Assembly: GCF_001949145.1 (NCBI RefSeq)
Contig: NW_019091355.1
Location: 3,980,375 to 4,037,112 of the forward strand
Direction: 5' to 3'
Origin: Acanthaster planci
Lineage: Eukaryota > Echinodermata > Asteroidea > Valvatida > Acanthasteridae
Length of the DNA stretch: 56,738 nucleotides
The notes under the pieces are model-generated. The model worked only from the letters and a program-made list of their open reading frames with translations. It searched no databases and was not told the origin of the DNA. Of the stretch, positions 25,773 to 36,500 are shown piece by piece (positions within the stretch are counted from its first letter, which is position 1; each line of letters begins with the position of its first letter). The translations under genes were made by a program, and so were the position numbers.

Positions 25773-27369
25773 CGTTTCGCGCTATCAAAACAAAGATGGT
25801 GGCTTGGCAATTAATGCACTTCTCTCTACCACGAGTCGCCTACATGTCACATGCGTGTAAGTAGTATTTGCCGTATTGCCTGGGGGTAATGATAATATAC
25901 ATGTATATGGAGAGCTGAAGCCTGTTGGGATCGCTGTGAAACTCCACACATGACGCACGGGTGAGCGTGGCAGCCGGGAACGCTCTGCGTTTCTCATGCC
26001 TTGATCTCTTGGAGTGCCGAGGCTGGCATGGCAGCAAGTGAGCGGAGAGGAAACGTGATATAGCGGCTGCAAAGCCGGTTCAATGTCAAGCCCGCTTGGC
26101 CCAGCTCCCGGCTATATGGGTGCCTTGGGAAGGTCCCTTGTACTTTGATGGTAACCGGAGTTGGGCCATACGGCTGTTGTGGAAACACACTCACACAGAA
26201 AAAACTCGAGCTTCCGAAGGAGAAAAAAAAAAGCTCGGCATATTTGATGACTGTTCACGTGAGACCGTCAGACAAGTGGTACATTACTGGGCGGTGAAGA
26301 TAAGATTGGAGGTTGTCCCGTCTTTGGTGGTTCTGACTCAGCGCCAACGTAACTCGTTAAGCGTGCTCTCTACTGGGTTGCACAACCTAGGCATCATAAA
26401 TTACAAACTCAAGCAAGCTTACCTTCTGCACTGCAAAGCCTATGTTTAGTAAATAAGCACTTACTAAACACTTTCTTGCTATTGGTTTGTAAATATGGTC
26501 ACATTACTAAACCGTTTATTGTGTTGGGGAACGATGTTTATCAACTGAACACTGACGTTTAGGAACTGGACAAGTTAAGTTCCTCTAAACATGACGTTTG
26601 GTAATGTTTCAAGATTTGCGTTTTCATTGGTAAAATAGTTTTTAGTTTGTATGTTGAGTGGAACAATGATGGAACCCTTTTACGTGCAAAACGACACTCA
26701 CTCGAATCTGCTGACTCTATTGCAGCATTTCCTGTGATTGATTTCACATTTTTTGGAGTATCGGGAAAGTGTCAGAGAGTACGCGGTTACATTCTTCTCA
26801 CTTCCTCTTTCGGTTAAAGGCAAAGAAAGATTTTTTCTTGAGTGTACACTCGATCTTTATGGTTTTTACATCATTGCGTCCGTGTTCCTGGAATGGTTCC
26901 CTAGAGCTTTTCTGTACGTCAAAAGTTATTAACATACTCGGAGTACCAATCCCGGCTGTACGGTTAATAAAACAGGTCCGATCCAACAGGTAGTTTAATT
27001 CCTGAAATCTGAGTTCAACACAAGCAGGACGCACATGACAAGCGCATCTCGAAAAACGGTTGTACTCTGTACATCCAGAGCTCCGATGTAACGATTTCCC
27101 ATAGGGTAAAGTGCTCTTTGAGTATACGGACCACCTGAGCATCGTAAGAGAGATAAAAGTTCCCGGTAATTGCGCCGTTTGCCCGTGGAAACAATCAGCC
27201 TGCTGTTTTAACCCCAAATGACGTCCCTCGACTTTTTATGGCTCGCCATAAAAAACAAGGTAGCCATTAAAAACGGCAAGCTAATGTTGTTACGATTCTA
27301 ATACGATTGCCATATTTCGTTTGAATTTCTCTTGTAGGTGTTTACCACCATCATCACTTCAGCAACGCC

Positions 27370-27589
27370 ATGTTGAAGTCAGTGTACCAGGGTTTAGCCA
27401 ACGCCTGCAGCATGGTTGACTGCTGCTTCGGCCTCAGGCCCTGCCACCAGGCCGTCTTCCCCTGTATTCGGAGCTGCTCCTACGGGGACCGTAAAGTCTT
27501 CTACAACTACGACGGCACGGAGACCGTGGAGCCCCTGGTGGACTATTTCAAGCCCACCAACACGCCGGTCAAAAGGAACATGATCAGGG
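27370..27589 (+). CDS. Oxidase coding exon 1 (N-terminal region)
   Basis: Encodes residues 1-73 plus one base. The first 40 residues hold six cysteines; the segment VFYNYDGTETVEPLVDYF resembles the start of the FAD-binding domain in this family. The donor is GTGAGT. A CTTGTAG acceptor ends at 27337, and the frame stays open from there to the ATG, so the listed ATG may be internal and a further 5' exon may exist. The ATG at 27370 is chosen because it is the first in the exon and sits in an acceptable context (ACGCCATGT). Confidence 0.8.
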
Positions 27590-30500
27590 GTGAGTTCCTG
27601 GGCTCGAATGCCTCAGAGATTTTAGCATTTATATTCGGCGTGGGGAATCTCTTCGGAGTTATACTATTTGTTGTCTTCAGCGTGACTGTTATTTTTAGAC
27701 TGCCAGAATACGGGTCATTTGTAGGAGTGTGGATTTGGCCCACTTACAAGATTTGTTCTTCGACGTGACGATAAGCCTGTAACACGCATCTGTGCTTGAG
27801 CGCATGGACAAATGTTAGCGGTGCGTTATCAAATGTTACTTAAACCAGTCACAGCCCGTGCAGTTCGTATTTGATACGGACAAAAGCTAATTTCGTGAAT
27901 CCACGGGCGTCAATTGATGCGTGTATACTTGGATTTGTTCATATTATAAGATTATGGATATGGGCCTACATGATATAGTCAACTGGAGAGATTATACAGC
28001 ATGTCTGCCCAAGAGAGCAAGCAGGTGTAGCCTCGATCTTCAATGCAATTTGTCTGGCATCTGTATAGTGTTTTCAGCGTTGATTCCGGAAGAATTAAGG
28101 ACGCGGGCGAATACTGCGAGTCTACTTTGGCACTCTTTTGTCTTAGAGCCATCAGAGAGAGAGAAACAAAATAATGATCAGAGGATGTGGAGAGTTGGTT
28201 TAAAAGGAAGGAGTGTTTTTTTTTCGGAAGCATTCTTGGGTGGGATGGGGGGGGGTAGATGATGGACATAATGCCGGCACTGACAGACCGTAGTGAGACA
28301 AAAGGGTACCGCGTTGCATCGCGTGCGACCCGCTACCTTAGACACCCACAGCTGCGCCTTGGAAGGGAGCCTCCTTCATAATCATACCTCGTATTGCGTC
28401 TTAATCGCCGGGTGGACAGTACAGTGAACCACTGGGGGGCAGGGAGGCAAGGCTTGGGTGTCGAGGTGTGTCGGGGTCTCGGTGTCCCGTACGCGTCAGA
28501 CCCTCTTTTGAGCTTGGGGGGAAAGGAATACAACATGAAATCCCGTTCCTCTTCCCCTGGGAGTCACCCAGACCACGGAATGTTTGAAAATAGTGCAGTT
28601 GCCATCATGCACTTGGTAGGTGTTTTGTGAGAAGAAATACCACACAGCGCTGAGCGGAAAGCCAGATGCTGACACCGCTTCTGATGGCTTCTCTTTCTGA
28701 TTTTTTTTTTCTTTCTCTCTCTCTCTCGACTTCGTCGATGGAGATTTCCAAATTTACCAACAATTTGTTCTAGTACAGGTGCTAATCCGCGCCCCTGCGT
28801 GAAAAGACTTGAGTGTTCCCTCGGGGCGATCGTTTCGTCGGGCTAAACGCTCGGCACAAGGACAAAAGTGTCTGTACTTTGGTTGCCGTGACACGCTGCC
28901 AAGTTGTTAACTAAATTTGGAGAGAGAGAGAGAGAGAACAAAGTCCCAGCAACCTTGCTCCCAACCAGCTCTGGCTCAGGCATAACTCGGGGCGTTTCCA
29001 GCGCCAAGGCCCCTCTACCCTTTGTGGTGAGGACACGCTAGCTGGCTCCCGACTCGCCTGGGGCTCTATGAATGCCAAATCATTGACGAAATGTGAGCAA
29101 ATTCAAAACGCGATACCCTAAAACTTGCAGTTGCCAAGGTCAGGTGTTGGCAAAGTCAGTTGCAAAGGAATGTGCCCGCAATAGTCATTTCATTGGGCAC
29201 GTTTTTGCATGTGAAAGCTGGCTTGATTTAATCTGACACAAATACCACGGACATTTAGCAAAGTAAAATGCCTAAAATGAACTCGTTTTTGCATGTTGTT
29301 GAAAGCGTTTTTTACTGACTAGCGATACGAGTTGACGAGTCATCTAAACAAAACTTGAGAAATTTGGGCACAATCTTCACCTTCTTTTTATATGGATAAT
29401 AAAAGTCAATCTACACAGCATCTCACCTTTTCGCCTGTTTCAATGCATTGCAGGGGTGAGATTTGTCAGGATATTTCCCGAATTCAAACAATCTCTTTTA
29501 ATATCTGAAAAATTCTGAGTTTACCGCTCAACTGTTCTTATGTACCAAAGTTGACACAGAACACAAGAAACTGATAATGTAAGGGGCGCCTTTAGGCAAA
29601 CACATATACCATAGACCTAATGTTACTGTGAGGCCCTCCGAAAACCTCTGTTAATTATTTCCTGGATATATCAATTTTCCTTCAATCTCACCCCTGGTGT
29701 TGACCAGCCTCCAGAATACCCATCAACATTTTCCACGTTGTTTGTCGAATTAAAAAAAAACTCTCGAAAGTTAGAATAACTAACTCGCTCAAGTACTCCG
29801 TACTGTAGGGGGCGTGTTGCCTTGTTGTGAAGGTTTGTAGTTATAGGGTCGGGGGTCCGAATCCAGCTGTTGGCAGCATGTTGTGATCTTAGGTATGAGT
29901 ATGCCACTTGACCGCTGTGTGCCTCTCCATCCGGGAGTACATGGGTACCTGTGATGACAGACATGGTAATGTGTAGCCGTTTGCGTCTTGTTTGCAATGG
30001 CAGCATCGGGCTAGTGTACTCCTTAGGGAGCTGAGATGTTCCATGTTGTGAGCCCAATGTGCAGGGATAATGATAAAATATCAGTGCCTTTGAATTGCAG
30101 ATAAACTGTTAGATAACGTGCGCCTTATAAATGCTTTGATATCATTATTATTGTTGCTATATCTACTCTCAATCTCAAATAAGAATAGGAATAAATGGCT
30201 GTCCTTTTGCCATTATCATCAGGAATGAAGTTGGACAAAGCTGAACTGAAACAGGGTCTTAACCCTGTCCAACAAATAGCTGCTGTCGTCCGCTTTGCTC
30301 AGCAGAATGATCTGAAGGTACGCGCCGTTGGCACGGGCTCGTCCTGGTCCAAGCTGACCAACGTCAGGGACGTACTCATTGGTGAGTTCCGCCCATTTTG
30401 GGGGGCATCTCGTAATTGATTCAAAGCATTGAACCCTTATCAGGATTGTACAGTACTGTCCGAATCACATTCGTTCCATGGCATGCAAAGTGGAACACAT

Positions 30501-33500
30501 TTTGGGTGTGCTGGTAATTATACAAAGGCATGCAGTGAAGTCTAATCGTCGACTTCTTGACGGTAGTTCAACCTTGGTCCCAGATTCCATTCAGCGTTAG
30601 AATAATATCGAATTTTTCTAGTGTAATCTTGGCATTGTTAAAGGTTGTCTGTGGTTATCAGCTATCCTGATTAATTAGACACTACTGTCTAGTCCAAAGA
30701 CTGACGGTTGTCTGGTAAAAGTTTCGAGTCACTATTCTGCTAACGTGAAAGGCACATTGTGGCTGTATTTTTTTTTTTACATCTAAAATTCTTGAGGACA
30801 ATTCGAGCCTCAGTTTAGGCAGCAGAATGAATGCAAGGGAACAAGTCAACGCAAATTGTCACCCGTACTACTCGGTGTAAGGGTCAGATTTTAAAAACCT
30901 AAACGTGCTTCCCTATCAAAAACCCAACTTTGGAACTGACCGGAAATTTCTTGACGCCACCAGACATGACGGACCTGAACAAGATTCTCCGGGTAGAGAA
31001 GCAGACAGAGGACGGCTCGCTCTACCACATCGAGGTCCAGGGCGGGATGAAGCTGCACGACTTCGTCCGTGTCATCGACGAGGATTACGGCATGAGTCTA
31101 CCGTGTATGGGCAACTACGCCGGTCAGACCATAGCCGGCATCATCAGCACGTCCACGCACGGCACGGGCCAAGACTATCCCACTATGGTAAGCCATTTAC
31201 AGGACCTAGATCATAGCAGTTGGGTCATGTCGAACCAAAATTCTACTTTTGTCCTCGAATCTAACCCCGTGGACTGTTTCCTGGAGCCCTGCAAGTCAAA
31301 CAATTAATGAGACAAGTTTACAAGCCAGAATTTCATGGCTGCATGTCACTTGCGACTAAGTGCTTTATTGTGCGCAGCAAGGAGATGAGGCTAACGTAGA
31401 ATGCGTCAAAGTTCCTGATCGTTCCATTCCTTTTGTTTCAAACTGTGTTTTCACACTTCAAATTTGAAGTTGCACCCTGCGCTTTTCCCTTTTTGGTGTA
31501 AAAGGCTTCGATGGAACCTGAAGTTCTAACACGGATGTTAACCAATTCAAGATATCATCACGTATTCCGAATGTACTCGTACTCACGCATTGCCCCGAGC
31601 TATGTGACATTGCTGTATAGCGTCTAATCTCGTGGGCCCCCAACTCAAGGTTAGACAGTGGGAAAAAAAGGTGTTTCGGATGAATCCCGCGCACTTGGTG
31701 AGCAAGTCCGCCAAGGTTTCTCCTCGAGTGTAATGAGGGTGTTCTTCAAATCACGAAGGACTTGACACAGTGTGGCCTTGTTTTCCTTGCCGGTAGGTCT
31801 GCCTATACGTGCCTCGTCGTGGTTCGATTGAACCGGTCCGCGATTCTTCGAGGCCTGGTATGGATTAATTTCTATAGGAAGGTATCTTGAGATTTCTCCA
31901 GAGAGACAGCATTTTCTTCAACTCTGACATCTTCAAGGGGCAACAATGTCTCAGCATGATTGATTCAGAGCTTGGTTTGGGGTGTTGTTTTTTCCTCTTA
32001 CCAGTTGGGTCTTTTGTAGACTGGTCGGCGATCGTTTCTACATATGCCCTTGTGTTTTATGTGTTCATAGCAACATTCTGACACGTAGTGAGTGACTTGT
32101 GAAATAGTTTTATGGGTCGCGAGCGGCATCCTTTTCAGCCTCTGTGTTTTCTTAACGTTCGAGTAATCTTTTTTCTTCCCCTTCTTTACCCTAGTCCAAC
32201 TTTGTAGCTGAGCTTCACATGATAATTTGTGGGGGTATCGAGGTGCGAATCAGGATACCGAGAGAAGGGGAAACAGACGAAGATTTCGAGACGGTACGAC
32301 AGCGGGTGGAAGCGGCCAAGTACGGCGACCCTGTGCTGGACATCCACAGCACCGACGTGTTCCGTGCCGCCGCTGTGGGCTTCGGCTCGCTTGGGGTCAT
32401 CTACTCCGTCACTCTGACCTGCGTCCCAGTGTACAACATCCGCGAGACGAGACACTATGTCGAGATGGAGTGGCCGGAGTCGACTGCCGAGTCCAGGCCG
32501 GTCACCCAGGCTCCAAGCAGAGCTTGTAGCAGGAGCAGTTTGTCAGCCGAGCTGCCGTCCAGCGACACGGACTCAGCATCCGGAGAATCGATACCGACGA
32601 CCTCCGGTACCTGTCAAGACCAGAAATCGGTTTTCAGGATACCAGAGACGATGAAGAGCATGTCCGCCGGCCAGGGGAAGTACTTCTCGTTCTTCGTCAA
32701 CCCGTTCCCGCGACGGAGTCGCGGGGACCCGCAGAGGACCGTGTTGAAGAGTGTCTACTTGTCGGGAGAGAGGACGGATGCGACGGGGAGCTGTCAATGC
32801 GACTGCTGCCTGAACTTTCAATGCTGCGCCTGCACAGGGTGTAGAGGACAGAGTGCGTGCCAGATCGTTCAGGTAAGTCGAATGCCATGGATTAGTTGAA
32901 TCTGTCTTTCGATAAAATATGCACTGAGATGACACCTAGAAGTATAGGGCGGAGCACGGGAAATGAGAGAAGAAAAATTAATTTTATTTGTTTTTCCTTG
33001 CAGACAGATTGTTCAGCCTCGTGCCTGCAGCTTGGAGCGCATTGTCTGCCGTCTTTCATCCCGTGGTTCGCCGACTGTGGCCTACACCAGTTCGCTCGAG
33101 ACGCTCCCTACATCCAGAAGTGGTACAACGTACTCACCTTCACCAATGGGAACTTACAGTAAGTTGGGAACATGTAAGAAATGAAAAGCCGTGAGCTGCC
33201 TTGCACCCTTCTCAACCTGACACAATGCAACACCAAGGAGGCCTTGCAAGCCTGATGAAAAATACGGGATTTATCGGTTCCCCAAGCAACCTCACCTCAC
33301 AGCAAATTTTGTTGGACCGGCATTTCAAAAAATATTACTTTCATTACAACAAGAAAGTGTCTGTCATTAGTTACGCAAATGTTGAACTTGATGGTAGATT
33401 TGAGATAATGTTAGACTTAGGTTTGTGGTCTGAGTGATTTCTCGAACCATTTTTTAAAAGAATGTTTGACTGTAAAACCAAGAAGAAATTAAGTGTAAGT

Positions 33501-36500
33501 TGAGCAAAGTTCGTGCAAGGAAGTCTTGAAGTATGCTAGACCCGAACTCTTTATGCTTCGTTTACAGCATTAAGACGGCGGAGTATTGCATTCCCTTGGA
33601 AGACCTGGACGCGGCCCTGGCTGACATCATCAAGGTGCTGCAGGACTACGGCAAACTCTACCAGACCTACACGCTGCTGCCCATCTACGTCCGAATGGTC
33701 AAAGCGGACGACCTGTACATGAGCCCCGCCAATCGGCACACTGCGGACGGCGGCCTCTGTGATAGATATTGCTACATCGAGGTAATTAATTACAAAATAA
33801 TGGGTGCCAAATGAACAGGATTTCTTCCACCTGTCTACATGGGGCAGATAACACAGTTTCTTTCTTTCTCAAGGGTGTGGTCGACGGTGCCTGCCTCGCT
33901 GAAAATACATGTTCACGCACTTCGCAGAAACTAAATTCCCGCCAGTTTCGAAGTGGTATGCGCCAGAAAATTGTTGAATAGTAATCAATAAAATTTTGAC
34001 GGCACAACACACCAAGTCACCATGTTCTGTCGCATCAGGTTTGGGCAATTATGTGTATGGCCAGGGATGCGGTCAGGCGGATGCATACGTCGTAATTACT
34101 GAGAATAAGAAACGTGTAGCAGCCTATTAATCCTTACTTCACCGTTGTGTTGCATTGTTCAGGTTTGAACTTGAAAACAGAAACTCCACTGTGAAAAATG
34201 ACACACCCTCAAATATGTACTTCGTAAATCTTTCAAAACCAAGAGTTTTCATGGGGATTTTCGGCATGTACGGCTTAGCACAACAGAGTCAACACTGTAG
34301 TTTAGAGACGTCATAATTCTTCCTCGGAATCGTACGCATGTGTATTTTTTTCCACTTCTCGTCTGACACTTCTAGGACATCAAAATTTAAGAGTTTTTGC
34401 TGTTTGCACTTTTACAAGTCCCGGCGTGCCTGCCCGGCATTGTTCTTACGGTCCCCAGAGAATTCAGGCAGAATTGTTTTTTTTTTCTTGACGAAACCAG
34501 AGTTGTGGTGCTGGGCCAAAGTCTGGGTGTATCGCGGCCCTGCAAATGAAGACGTGGAAAATTAAGGAAGACACCCGGTTGGGGGCGATTTGGCTCAATT
34601 AGGCGCTCGGATTGATCAGCTGGCTAAGAGATGCCCGTGTTATTGTCGCAGTGTTTTCCCCTCCAGTTCTCTCCAGTGATTCAATTTGGTGTGCGGAGGG
34701 CTGTAGGGTGAAGGGTTCGGCTGGGCTAAACGGAGAGGCGTCGATTCAGCTCGGGGTTCGTTTAAGGCTTAATGCGCCCGCTGATGGGATCTGTCAGCAC
34801 GAGTTAACTTTGGAGTTGTCGCCTAATTTGACAATAAGTGACTGTGGAATGTCAGACGGAAAAATGGGAATAATTGTTATTTTTGCCGAGTTCTGTTCCC
34901 GTGTTTTAAGGACGTTGAAAAAAGCAGTCAGATGGACTGTGGGACTTTGTGGATTTTCTACAAGTGCCACTTGTCGCATGTTTTGTTATCAGCTGTCAGC
35001 ACAGACATGACAAGATATTGCACAAAGGACCCACCAACCATGCAACAAGGGACGAAAGTTTGGTCTCTTCTAGTGCACCATTTCCATGTTAAACCATTGT
35101 AGTGGAACTGAGTGTGTGGCATCAGAAGTACCAACAATTCAATCAGAAGAAGTTGGTCTCTAACCTTAAATACACCTGTGTGCAAAGAGTTTGAGGTTTG
35201 GTACATTTGCTTCCAGAGAAAATTGAGATTGTTTGAAGAGGTCACAAAGGAAATGTCAAGCAAAGTTTTTACCGGGTACCAGTTAAGCTGTAAATGTAAT
35301 AACAAAACAAAACTGATTGTGTTTAGGCCTACGCAGGTAATTTTCCTACTTGACTATTTACCGGTCAAGGTGAAACTTCAGATTTGCCTCAGGGTTGTTG
35401 GCCACATGGGTTTACAGTGCAGCCGGCGTTTGACGTAATATTTCATGCCGTTCCCAACTTACGTTTTGTGAGAATTTGTTGATGATGTTAAATTACATAC
35501 AAAATATGAAAAACCCATAATTACTGTGTACGTAAAACTAGCGATAATGGTCAGTGACTTGGCTGCACTGCGTTGATGTGTAATGCTGGCATTACTGGCT
35601 GGCAGTGCAAATCTGACCCATGTTGGAGTGGGTGACACAGTAAGAACGGGGTCAATGGTGCACCTGCAGCGGGCTTGGTTAAACCAAACAGGCGCAAGTG
35701 CATTGCACTACGGTGGACAAATAATACACTTCACATCACCGGCCGCTACTGGGACAACACCACGGCCGTCTGATAATAATGAACACGGCATCTCACCGCT
35801 CTCAGACTGAGAAATACTCGAGAATGACACGGTTTCTGCCCGCCCCTGTCTCGCCGGCGGGCCCTCCGCGCGCTTGCTTCCGTCCCCAACTGGCCGGAGT
35901 TTGTTTCCACCAATTACGGCGGGGGACCCCGCGCGGCCGGTTTTGGTGCGGTGGAGGGGAACCGAAAAAGCAGCGTTGGGCACGTTCGCCAGCCGGGGCG
36001 CACGGGGCGCGGCTCGCGGCGACATCTCGCTCCGTGGTGGCCACGACCCCGCGCCTGACATCTTGACCCCGTGATGGTGGTATCATCCAACACCGAGAAA
36101 AGGACAAAAAAGCCATCGTTGAATTTCTTGCGTGCGATGGCCCGCTGGTCGTACAGATACACTTTTTTGGGGGGCAAAAAATAAATAAATAAATAAAAAA
36201 ATCCCTTCGCTAGGCTGCCACGGAGCGCTTTTTCCTTAGTGTTGCGTCCCAGAAAAGTTCCCCAGTGACTACGCTCACGTCGATTCTTCACACGCTCAAG
36301 CAATAATTTCAACCAAATCGAGGTGGCAATACTTTTAACCCGGCCTTGCGAAACTTCGAAGTTGAAAAAAGAAGGCTATAAAATGAAAGCAATATATTTG
36401 CAGGTGTGAAACAATAAATTACGACGGCTTAGATTAATGCAGAACAGTGCAACCTTTGATATTGGAGCGCGCCTTCAGAGAGCGCCCTCTGTCGCAGAAT

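Larger units (their letters stand above)
16961..27337. other. Long non-genic stretch 5' of the oxidase gene
   Basis: About 10 kb with no coding exon that I can support. It could contain a 5' untranslated exon or promoter of the oxidase gene, since an acceptor-like sequence stands right before that gene's first listed exon, but no such exon could be identified. Simple sequence includes a CA run at 23374-23388 and 18 consecutive G at 23770-23787. Small hairpins lie at 17710-17757 and 25734-25772. Confidence 0.45.
27590..30222 (+). other. Oxidase intron 1
   Basis: GTGAGT at the 5' end and TTATCATCAG at the 3' end, interrupting the codon after its first base. It contains a TC tract (28711-28728), an AG tract (28921-28937) and a SINE (29795-30156). 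Between about 28.0 and 28.6 kb there are open frames without recognisable content. Confidence 0.8.

Noticed and set aside
29671-30057. 128-codon minus-strand frame
   Set aside because: Its peptide contains the SWIRTPDP-type pattern typical of antisense tRNA-like SINE sequence; it lies within the SINE in intron 1.
35708-36312. Long frames in the CpG-rich part of oxidase intron 6
   Set aside because: They do not continue the oxidase frame. The splice sites on both sides join exon 6 to exon 7 cleanly without them, and several frames on both strands are open.
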